A stretch of 64,000 bases of DNA from Salegentibacter sp. (lineage in GTDB: Bacteria > Bacteroidota > Bacteroidia > Flavobacteriales > Flavobacteriaceae). The translations under genes were made by a program, and so were the position numbers. The stretch is from positions 558,001 through 622,000 of the forward strand of contig CP051246.1 in NCBI GenBank assembly GCA_017795085.1. The letters are read 5' to 3'. A model generated the notes under the pieces. That model worked only from the letters and a program-made list of their open reading frames with translations, did not search any database and was not told where the DNA came from. Shown in pieces: positions 9,550 through 17,047 of the stretch (position 1 is its first letter; each line of letters begins with the position of its first letter).

Positions 9550-11130
9550 ATGCAATTGGAGAACCTAAATACCATACTCTTACTTATTGGTCTGACCAGT
9601 TTGGTAGGTTATGTACTATACCGGTTAACAAGCTATGCCTTTATAATAAACCTGGTGCTATTGCTAATCCTGATCTACTTTTTATCCTACAGGAATGAAC
9701 CGGCTTTTTTAGTCCTGGTCCTGGGATGCCCGTTGCTATTACTAAATATACTAGGTTACGTGTTTTTGCACCAGACCGGTACCACAAAGCATAATGCCCC
9801 TCAATATAGGCTTAAACTTGCCACGACCACAGGCCGTTTTACATTGGATAATATCAAACGCGGTGCCTCCATTATCGGTGCTGCCGGAAGCGGTAAGACG
9901 GAAAGCGTGGTATATGGTTTTTTACAACATTTTCAAAAGGAAGGCTTTTGCGGTCTTATCCACGATTATAAGGATTTTGAACTGACCGAAATGGCCTATC
10001 CGCTTTTTAAAAAAAATGAAATCCCGTTTAAAGTGGTTTCCTTTGATAAAATCATCCACCGGGTGAACCCCATTGCCCCGCGTTACCTGGAAAATGAGGA
10101 AAGCGTCAACGAGGTCTCCCGGGTGTTGGTGGAAAATCTCTTGGAACAACGGGAATCCGGTACTTCAGGCACCACTAAATTTTTCAATGATGCGGCCGAA
10201 GGTTTGATCGGCGGACTTATTTGGAAACTGAAGAGCGCTTATCCAGCATACTGCAGCCTTCCCCATTTAATTGCCATCTATCAATACCTGGACACCGATA
10301 GCCTGATCCGGTTTTTGGAAAGCAATACCACCTCTCGGGCAATGGCCGATGCCTTTATCAGCGGAAAGGAATCCGAGCGGCAAACCGCGGGGGTGAAAAG
10401 TACCCTGGCCAATGCTCTTAAACGCATAAGTACCCAGCGAATTTTTATGGTTTTATCGGCCGATGAAGTGCCCTTGGATATTAATAGCAAGCGTCATCCT
10501 GCGGTTATTTCTGTGGTCAACAACCCGAAATATGAATCATCTTACTCCCCGGTTATTGCCACGATCATCCATACCATTACCAAACAAATGAGTGTGCGCA
10601 ATTCCAAAGCTTCCTTCCTGCTTATGGAGGAAGCCCCAACGATACGATTATTAAATATGCACCGTATCCCGGCAACGCTTCGGAGTTATAATATCGCTAC
10701 CATTTACGTGATGCAGGATAAGATCCAAAATGATATGATGTATGGGGAGAAAGCGAGTAAGGCGATACTTAGCAACCTGTCCTATCAGTTTTTCGGGAAA
10801 GTCAATGATCCGGACACCGCGAAATATTATGAACGTTTTTTTGAAATTATAAAAAAGCCCACCCGGAGTATTAGCAAAAGTAGTGGGATGAGTTTTGAGA
10901 GCCGGGTGACCAAAGGGGAGAGGGAGGTCTCCAAACGACGTGCAGACCAGTTTTTTCGATTAAAGCCCGGGGAGTTTGTCGCTTTTGCCGATGGTAGGGA
11001 TAAAAAGCTGCATTTTAAGTTGCAGTATATAGAGCGAGTACTTCCCGGGCAAACCAGGCAATTTTCAACAACAGATTTACAGGCCAACTTTGATAGGATT
11101 TATAAGGAGGCCAGGTCTATATTTGAGTAA
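9550..11130 (+). CDS. mobC: Type IV coupling protein, VirD4/TraG-like (MobC)
   Basis: This 526-aa inner-membrane ATPase would hand the relaxase-DNA complex to the mating pore. It has two hydrophobic hairpins in residues 8-75. Then comes Walker A GAAGSGKTE near 110-118, and a Walker B-like segment ASFLLMEEAP in the second half, followed by TLRSYNIATIYVMQDK typical of VirD4 proteins. The C-terminus carries the conserved RLKPGEFVAFADG segment. It follows mobB by 10 bases, so the three mob genes form one operon. The ATPase looks intact. Confidence 0.85.
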   Translation: MQLENLNTILLLIGLTSLVGYVLYRLTSYAFIINLVLLLILIYFLSYRNEPAFLVLVLGCPLLLLNILGYVFLHQTGTTKHNAPQYRLKLATTTGRFTLDNIKRGASIIGAAGSGKTESVVYGFLQHFQKEGFCGLIHDYKDFELTEMAYPLFKKNEIPFKVVSFDKIIHRVNPIAPRYLENEESVNEVSRVLVENLLEQRESGTSGTTKFFNDAAEGLIGGLIWKLKSAYPAYCSLPHLIAIYQYLDTDSLIRFLESNTTSRAMADAFISGKESERQTAGVKSTLANALKRISTQRIFMVLSADEVPLDINSKRHPAVISVVNNPKYESSYSPVIATIIHTITKQMSVRNSKASFLLMEEAPTIRLLNMHRIPATLRSYNIATIYVMQDKIQNDMMYGEKASKAILSNLSYQFFGKVNDPDTAKYYERFFEIIKKPTRSISKSSGMSFESRVTKGEREVSKRRADQFFRLKPGEFVAFADGRDKKLHFKLQYIERVLPGQTRQFSTTDLQANFDRIYKEARSIFE

Positions 11131-11176
11131 ATGGGACATTATTTTAACCACCTAATTGTAAAACAAAAATTCTTAA

Positions 11177-11230
11177 TGTCAAGTAAATAACATAAAAAAC
11201 TTGACAAATATGATTTAATATATATATTTG
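11177..11230 (+). promoter_or_regulatory. Promoter and inverted-repeat operator of the AbiE-like pair
   Basis: TTG at 11201-11203 and TATATTTG at 11223-11230, 19 bases apart, match the Bacteroidota -33/-7 promoter. TGTCAAGT (11177-11184) is repeated inverted as ACTTGACA (11199-11206), overlapping the -33 box, as expected for antitoxin autorepression. The antitoxin ATG is only 7 bases beyond the -7 element, so the transcript would be almost leaderless. Confidence 0.7.
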
Positions 11231-11237
11231 CAAAAGA

Positions 11238-11963
11238 ATGAACTGTACAGCGTCTATAAAAACCAAAGTTGCTCGTATAAATACCGGGGAAGTATTTACG
11301 TACGATACCTTATCTATTGCCCAAAATGAATTTTCTGCAGCAGCAAAAGCTTTAAGCAGGTTAGTGGCCGATGGTGTCATCAGGAGGTATAAAAAAGGAG
11401 TGTTCTATAAACCCCAACAAACTGCTTTTGGGGAATTAGAACCAAGGGAAGACGAATTACTTAAAAAGTATCTCTTTAAAAACGACAGTCAAGTCGCCTA
11501 TATTACCGGAGTGCGCCTATACAATGAATTTGGGTTGACCACCCAAATTTCCAATGTTGTACGATTGGCCAGTAGGGATAAAGTGATAAAAACGAAAGTA
11601 GGAAACCTGGTAGTTAAACCTGCCCGGAGTTATGTCCCGGTTACTGAAAAAAATGTACCTTTATTACAGCTTTTGGATGTAATAAAGGATTTTAAGAACA
11701 TTCCGGATATGGATAAAAACAAGGGGGCTATTTTTCTAAAGGAGAGGATTGAAAAGCTTCCTGAAACAGATAAAAATAAATTAATTGATTTTGCAAAAGC
11801 ATACCCTCCAAAGGTCCGGGCCTTGTTAGGGGCCATTCTGGAAGTCCTTTCACTTAATGAATTGAGCACATCCCTTAAACAAAGTATCAATTTTTTGAGT
11901 AGTTTTAAATTTGGCATATCCGAAAGCACCTTGCCTACCTTATCAAACTGGAACATCTCTTAA
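11238..11963 (+). CDS. AbiEi-like antitoxin / transcriptional repressor (DUF6088)
   Basis: This 241-aa protein is the probable antitoxin of a type IV toxin-antitoxin pair. The first 60 residues form a winged helix-turn-helix (VFTYDTLS..., ALSRLVADGVIRRYKKGVFYKP) that should bind the inverted repeat in its own promoter. The middle resembles the AbiEi antitoxin domain (YITGVRLYNEFGLTTQ, then RPARSYVPVTE-like). It follows the mob operon after 107 bases but has its own promoter. Its stop overlaps the ATG of the toxin frame. The gene is intact whereas the toxin is split, so repression could persist after loss of the toxin. Confidence 0.75.
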   Translation: MNCTASIKTKVARINTGEVFTYDTLSIAQNEFSAAAKALSRLVADGVIRRYKKGVFYKPQQTAFGELEPREDELLKKYLFKNDSQVAYITGVRLYNEFGLTTQISNVVRLASRDKVIKTKVGNLVVKPARSYVPVTEKNVPLLQLLDVIKDFKNIPDMDKNKGAIFLKERIEKLPETDKNKLIDFAKAYPPKVRALLGAILEVLSLNELSTSLKQSINFLSSFKFGISESTLPTLSNWNIS

Positions 11964-12939
11964 TGAAACTACATCAATATAAAAGCGCTTTTGAAGGTGC
12001 CATCGTGGCCACTGCCCAGCACTTTGGCATATCCGAAATCTATATTGAGAAGGACTATTGGGTAACTTTTGCCCTCAAACAGATTTTTACAGCTGAAACA
12101 ACCAGGGACATTGCCGTTTTTAAAGGGGAGACCTCCCTTTCAAAATGTTTTGGAATCATTGAGCGCTTCTCAGAGGATCTCGATATGATTGTCATCAAAG
12201 AAGATGGAGAAACCGATAACGCGTTAAAACGAAAACTAAAAAAGTCACCAATGTATTGGAACCTGTAATGACTGTCATTCCTGACCATCCCCTGGAAAAC
12301 AAACGAGGAAAAATCAGAAAATTGGTGTATGGCTATGACAAAGTTGGGGTAAAGGGGGCATATGGGCAGATCCGGGACCATATTGTATTGGAAGTTTCAA
12401 GTCTTGGCAGGTCACATCCTTCAGAAAAAGTCAGTGTTCACTCCATGATTACAGAATTTATTGCCACCACTAATAACCCAGACCTTATCAAAGAATATCA
12501 ACTCGAACCATTTAAACTTACCGCAATAAGTATCGAACGTACCTTTTGTGAGAAAATAATCAGCTTGGTGAGATTTTCATATACTGAAGATCCTTTAGGG
12601 GATTTAAAAAATAAAGTCCGGCATACCTACGATTTACATCAACTATTACAGGAATATAGGATAACCTCTTTTTTGGAGTCTGATAATTTTGAAAAAATGC
12701 TTTTGCAAGTGGGAAAAGATGAGGATAAAGCGATCCCAAATGATAAGGAATGGTTATCAAAGCCCCCATCAGAATCCTTGTTTTTTAAAGAAACCGAGAG
12801 AGTTTGGAGAAACTTAAGTAACACCTATACCGGGACCTTTAAGGAATTGCTTACGGGAGGGCTTCCTGATGAAAAAGAGGTATTACAGTCTTTGGTAAAG
12901 ATTGGGATAAGGCTAAAAGAAATAAAGTGGAATATCTAA
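11963..12939 (+). pseudogene. AbiEii-like nucleotidyltransferase toxin, split by a -1 frameshift
   Basis: The first frame (11963-12268) carries the nucleotidyltransferase core ending in ERFSEDLDMIV. The second (from about 12244 to 12939) carries the remaining conserved parts: RTFCEKIISLVRF and RHTYDLHQLLQE. A shift of -1 at A_AAA_AAG (12238-12244) joins them into a protein of about 325 aa, the usual size. The glycine motif normally GGTSLSK reads GETSLSK here, so activity is doubtful even after frame restoration. Known of the family: AbiEii transfers nucleotides and arrests growth. The split could be programmed frameshifting, a sequencing error in an A6 run, or decay; I favour decay. Confidence 0.7.
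12238..12244 (+). other. A_AAA_AAG slippery heptamer at the toxin frame break
   Basis: In the incoming frame the codons are CTA-AAA-AAG, which is exactly the X_XXY_YYZ register. The -1 frame then continues GTC-ACC-AAT without a stop into the rest of AbiEii. A weak hairpin (CCAAT/ATTGG) begins four bases downstream. No upstream Shine-Dalgarno-like stimulator is seen. Confidence 0.6.
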
Positions 12940-13097
12940 ATCAATTACGCGGTTTCATAGGTTAGCCTGTAAGTCCATCCCAAGGACAAGAATTTTTAAA
13001 TGTTTTTATAGCTGAAGCCAGTAATGCCGAATTGCCAAACTATCCAAGATTTTTGGATAGGAAAAATATGGTAAAACTGAACGAATAGACGACCTTG

Positions 13098-13925
13098 TCA
13101 ATTCGGATGATTAATAAAGCGATGGGAGACTTTTAGTGTAATATCCCGCTCCCCGGCCTTCTCGTTAAGTTTTAAAACTGCCCTGCGCTCCCTGCTGATT
13201 GAAAATTTAGGGAATACATAGACCATTTTTACTTTCTGTCCTTCTTTTATTTTAACAGGAAGTTTATAGGTGAAAACCGGTTTTTTAAAAAGGGTCTGCG
13301 CTGATTTTTTCTTTCCCTTTTTCCTGGTCTGGATGGAAAGGTCCAGGAAATTCAAATCATAATCCAAACTGGATTTATTTTCCACCTGGATCACAAAATA
13401 CAGCTGCTCCTTATCAAAAACAATGTTTTCAATACGTAAAACAATGCCCTGCTTTCTTTTTTTGAGCCGGCCAAGGCGTTGTTTTCTACTAAGCAAATAG
13501 GAAGAGAATCGTCGGTAATAAGCTTCTTTGCCTACCAGTTTTTTCTCGGGTTTATCTTCTTTAACCGTATCATGAGTTATCGGTTTTTCAGAGCCGATAC
13601 TTTCTGCTTTACCAATAAAATAGTTCAGCTTTGAAAGCTGTTTTTTATAGGTTACAATATAGGAGAAAACCGAGCCCTTGGCGCCAATTACCAACAGGTT
13701 ACTTTCGTTTCCGGGTTTGGCCTGCAGCAGCCCGAAATATTGTTGCTTTTCGCGGTTATAGGTGAATACAAAATTCCCGGCACCGGTAATCCCCTGACTT
13801 ATTGCTTCAGGAAAAAATAAGGCAACATTTTTATGCTCATTGGCATAAATGGTGTCCAGCTGATTTTGTGCATTAGATGAAACGAACACCAATAGAAAGC
13901 TGGTAATTAAAATATGATTTTTCAT
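13098..13925 (-). CDS. traN: Conjugative transfer protein TraN (DUF4138)
   Basis: This 275-aa secreted protein has a signal peptide ending near residue 19 (SSNAQ). The N-terminal half has the DUF4138 pattern: an ALFFPEAI segment, then GAGNFVFTYNRE and NLLVIGAKGSVFSY. The C-terminal half is a beta-rich domain (DYDLNFLDLSIQTRKK...). In CTnDOT-type systems TraN is part of the outer-membrane-associated mating pore. It is the last gene of the minus-strand tra operon, 44 bases after traM. No traO-traQ follow; the toxin-antitoxin pair lies beyond its stop in the convergent orientation. Confidence 0.85.
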   Translation of the reverse strand: MKNHILITSFLLVFVSSNAQNQLDTIYANEHKNVALFFPEAISQGITGAGNFVFTYNREKQQYFGLLQAKPGNESNLLVIGAKGSVFSYIVTYKKQLSKLNYFIGKAESIGSEKPITHDTVKEDKPEKKLVGKEAYYRRFSSYLLSRKQRLGRLKKRKQGIVLRIENIVFDKEQLYFVIQVENKSSLDYDLNFLDLSIQTRKKGKKKSAQTLFKKPVFTYKLPVKIKEGQKVKMVYVFPKFSISRERRAVLKLNEKAGERDITLKVSHRFINHPN

Positions 13926-13969
13926 AAAGTAGTTTTTAATAGTGGTTTGAACCCCAGTTGGTTTTGGGT

Positions 13970-14896
13970 TTATGGACTTTTTAAAATGAGTTTATAATTA
14001 TTGAGCACGGTGACCTTTACCTTGCGGTTATTACGCCGAAATACTTTGCCGATCCCGCTTACTTGGGGCAGGCTCGGAATATTGATATCACTGATCACAT
14101 CATCCAACACTTCGGTAGTGGCTTCTGCCCTAAAATTATTCTCCACATAAATCCCTTCGCTGCCATCTTGGAGGTCGAATGCTTCCAGGCTTACGGGATG
14201 ATGCTTAATATGTTCGATCTCGATCAGGACCCGATTGGGCTGAAAGCTGATAAACCCAAAAACGGGAGTGTTCTTGGGAATCGGTTTATTAGCAATGATA
14301 GCATCTTGGGCAAGCCGCATGCGTAACCGGGAATTAGCTTTAACAACCTGCTTTCCATCGACGACCACCAAGATTTCCGGGTCAGTAGCACCGGAATTCG
14401 AACGATTCTCCCCTTTAGGCGCCGAGGCGAAAAATAGTTGGTGTTCCAATCCCATTTCCTTGGCCTCGATCTTTTGTTTCCTTGCTACTGCTGAAGAATC
14501 CACTTTTTTCGGTATTGATGGGGCCGGTTCCTTAGCACGGGATACCGCATTTATTTTTTCGTACCGGGATTGCCCCAGTTCATAAATACTATCGATCATT
14601 CGCTGTTTTTCTTTATCCGGTAATTCCGGGTCATAGTACCCGGAAGAATCCAGGAGCTTTTCGTCATACATACTGGGTAGCTTTCGTTCCCGTACTTCCT
14701 TGAGGTCATTTAGGGCTTCTAATTTGGAATCATATACCTTCTGATCTTCTTCCAGTTCTGGCACCCTGGTTTGCTCCAGGTTTTGGGTTTCCTCTTGTGC
14801 GTCCCCGCCCATCAATAGGGTATAGGAAATCAAAAAGGCGATGATCACGGCAATTACCGCCCCAAATACAAGCTTGTTTTTTTCTATTTTCATCAT
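13970..14896 (-). CDS. traM: Conjugative transfer protein TraM
   Basis: This 308-aa protein has a short cytoplasmic N-terminus, one membrane helix at about residues 10-30, a long charged helical linker and a C-terminal beta domain (VFGFISFQPNRVLIEIEHI..., VSLEAFDLQDGSEGIYV). The layout is that of VirB10-like TraM proteins of Bacteroidota, which span the periplasm. The start is either of two adjacent ATG codons (14896 or 14893). It lies 2 bases after traK, so translation is probably coupled. Confidence 0.85.
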   Translation of the reverse strand: MMKIEKNKLVFGAVIAVIIAFLISYTLLMGGDAQEETQNLEQTRVPELEEDQKVYDSKLEALNDLKEVRERKLPSMYDEKLLDSSGYYDPELPDKEKQRMIDSIYELGQSRYEKINAVSRAKEPAPSIPKKVDSSAVARKQKIEAKEMGLEHQLFFASAPKGENRSNSGATDPEILVVVDGKQVVKANSRLRMRLAQDAIIANKPIPKNTPVFGFISFQPNRVLIEIEHIKHHPVSLEAFDLQDGSEGIYVENNFRAEATTEVLDDVISDINIPSLPQVSGIGKVFRRNNRKVKVTVLNNYKLILKSP

Positions 14897-14898
14897 CC

Positions 14899-15519
14899 TT
14901 AATTTGTGGGTTGCGCTGCTATTTTCCTCAGGCTATTTTCAAAATAGTCGGTGATGAGTAGCCCGTGCGGATTCTTGGGAAAATGGCGGTCCACCAGAAG
15001 GAGCTTTCCGGTTGAGACCAGCTCATAGGTATCGACGATAACCCCCCGGTTGATCTCAAAAACCACCCGGGTCCTAAAATGGTGCTCGCCATCTACTTCT
15101 TCGAGTTCGGAATCGATATGCAGTACTTTTTGAACCAGGGAATACTGCAACAATCGGTTATAGACCCCATCGGCCTTCTTTTGGCGATAGAGGTTAGCTA
15201 CGGAGCTATTGCCCAGCCATAGAGCTTTTTCAAGGTTTTTTTCATAATTGCTGGCATCGATATCATAAAAATAAGCGTGGAATTGCTCCAGGTGGGCCAG
15301 GGCCTCTACCTGGAAGTTTTCTTTTTGGGTAACGAGTTTTAAGGGAATAATGCTTCCATCAGTACTAATGGCAAAAGCGGAGTTCAGCGCCCTTTTACTG
15401 GTGGAAAAGGCAACCCATAGGGCAAAACTACTGGTGAGCATGGCAAAAACCACTACGGCCAGTACAATAAAGCGGTTGAGCTTTAAAACCTTGTAAATAT
15501 CTTGATAAGGTGTTTTCAT
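14899..15519 (-). CDS. traK: Conjugative transfer protein TraK (VirB8-like)
   Basis: This 206-aa inner-membrane protein has one helix at residues 15-37 followed by a periplasmic domain with the VirB8/NTF2-like pattern. Its segments include HLEQFHAYFYDID, ALWLGNSSVANLYRQKK and RVVFEINRGV. TraK is a core scaffold component of the type IV secretion channel. It follows traJ with a 67-base gap. Length and motifs are normal. Confidence 0.85.
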   Translation of the reverse strand: MKTPYQDIYKVLKLNRFIVLAVVVFAMLTSSFALWVAFSTSKRALNSAFAISTDGSIIPLKLVTQKENFQVEALAHLEQFHAYFYDIDASNYEKNLEKALWLGNSSVANLYRQKKADGVYNRLLQYSLVQKVLHIDSELEEVDGEHHFRTRVVFEINRGVIVDTYELVSTGKLLLVDRHFPKNPHGLLITDYFENSLRKIAAQPTN

Positions 15520-15586
15520 TTTAAAAAAATTTATAGCCTGTTGATTTGTTTTTATTGCTATCGGTTAAGCGATTTTAGCGCTCCCG

Positions 15587-16435
15587 CTATGGGCCGCTGA
15601 ATAATTTTAAGGTAAAGGTGGTGGCGCGCCGGTATAATTTGAATTTTAAAAAGACGATAAAGCCTATGGAGCCGAGTTCAACGACCGGAGCAAAAAAGCT
15701 GTTGCCATAATCGCTGCCAAAAAGCTCCTGCCAGAAATTGCCATTGATCTCGGTATATAGGGTATTGATAAAAACATTGACCAGGAAGAAGGCGGGGACG
15801 AGCATGTACACTGCGGCATACAACCTGAAAAAGCCATAAGCCATCGAACGGAATTTTTCAAAGACCGCCAGACTGATGATAAAGGGAAAAAAGGCCTGCA
15901 TGATTCCCAAGAGGAAAAACCGTTCTGCCAGAAAAAGCGGATAGATAAACAAATCCAGGATCCATAGGAACAGGCTGATTAAAAAGGCAAAGATTTTAAA
16001 TCCGTAGAGCGGGGTGACCAAGGCTTCATAGAGCAGGGCCATGGCCTTTCGCATGGCATCCATGGCCGAGACCTCTTCTTCTATGGGGATCTCTTGCATT
16101 TGCAAGGGGAGCAGGGCAGGAGCCGTATCACGATACTGGGTTTCAATAGCGACCAAGATCCCATCAAAAAAGCCCAGGATTTGGGTGGAGAAAATAACCA
16201 GTAGGACGATGGCAAAATTCTTGGCCAGTTCCCCGGGGCTTAACCCCCAGGTATAGCCCTGCCTATCGGCCACGCCCTCATTGTATTTTTTAAGAATGTT
16301 CACCAGAAAAAAAAGAACGGCCAGGGTTTTTACCCCCACCATGGCGTACTGGGAAAACCCGCTATTCTGAATGGTCCGAAAAACACTGTCAATATATTCC
16401 AGGCCTAGTGTCAAAGAGATCATTTCGCTTATCAT
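15587..16435 (-). CDS. traJ: Conjugative transfer membrane protein TraJ
   Basis: This 282-aa protein has about six hydrophobic segments, consistent with a VirB6-like inner-membrane channel component. Recognisable pieces are the first helix near GVKTLAVLFFLVNILKKYNEG, the amphipathic MQEIPIEEEVSAMDAMRKAM segment and the C-terminal KLYRRATTFTLKLF. Its ATG overlaps the stop of traI by one base, indicating coupled translation. It is the expected neighbour of traI and traK in CTnDOT-type operons. Confidence 0.85.
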   Translation of the reverse strand: MISEMISLTLGLEYIDSVFRTIQNSGFSQYAMVGVKTLAVLFFLVNILKKYNEGVADRQGYTWGLSPGELAKNFAIVLLVIFSTQILGFFDGILVAIETQYRDTAPALLPLQMQEIPIEEEVSAMDAMRKAMALLYEALVTPLYGFKIFAFLISLFLWILDLFIYPLFLAERFFLLGIMQAFFPFIISLAVFEKFRSMAYGFFRLYAAVYMLVPAFFLVNVFINTLYTEINGNFWQELFGSDYGNSFFAPVVELGSIGFIVFLKFKLYRRATTFTLKLFSGP

Positions 16436-17016
16436 CAGTAGGCTGTTTTCCGGTTATTGACCTTGTCCTGCATTTTCCGAAAGGAAATGATATCCCGGTA
16501 GCGTTTGGTCTTTAGCTGCAAGTCGCTTAGCATTTCCTGGGATTCCAGTTCTTTTTGTTTTAAGACTTCAGCCCGCTCGGCATCACTCATTTTTAAATGG
16601 CCGCTGGAGAGGATCTCATCGATAAAATCCACCGCTTCCAGGGCATTCTCAACCACGGCATTAAAGGATTGGCTGACCCGGGTAATTTCTCCAGGTTTGA
16701 TATAGGGGGAACTCAGAATCTCCTGAAGGGCGTTTTGCATCACTCTTATCAGACGCTGGTTGTTACGGCCGATTGCCCGGACGGCTTTTAAATTTTTGAT
16801 TACGCTATTGACCTTTTCGATATTTTCCTTCTGTGTTTTAAGGAATTCCACCGTTTTAATAAGCTGGGAGGTCTGCTTGGCCGATTCGACCAGGGATTTG
16901 ACCAGGCTTACAAAATTCGTATTGTCATAGACCGGCATCCCTTGGCAGACAGCACCTGCAGGTATGACTAAGGCTATGGCCAATACGAGTATGAAGGTTG
17001 TATGTTTTGTCCTCAT
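16435..17016 (-). CDS. traI: Conjugative transfer protein TraI (DUF4141-like, VirB5-like)
   Basis: This 193-aa protein has a signal peptide (cleavage near AVCQG, residue 25) followed by an almost entirely helical, coiled-coil-prone domain rich in K and E. That pattern resembles periplasmic VirB5/DUF4141 proteins at this position between the VirB4 ATPase and traJ. No catalytic motif is visible. The name follows gene order in CTnDOT; individual residue conservation could not be checked. Confidence 0.7.
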   Translation of the reverse strand: MRTKHTTFILVLAIALVIPAGAVCQGMPVYDNTNFVSLVKSLVESAKQTSQLIKTVEFLKTQKENIEKVNSVIKNLKAVRAIGRNNQRLIRVMQNALQEILSSPYIKPGEITRVSQSFNAVVENALEAVDFIDEILSSGHLKMSDAERAEVLKQKELESQEMLSDLQLKTKRYRDIISFRKMQDKVNNRKTAY

Positions 17017-17047
17017 AAGAGATTTGATTTTTAGGATGAAGGGCAGG

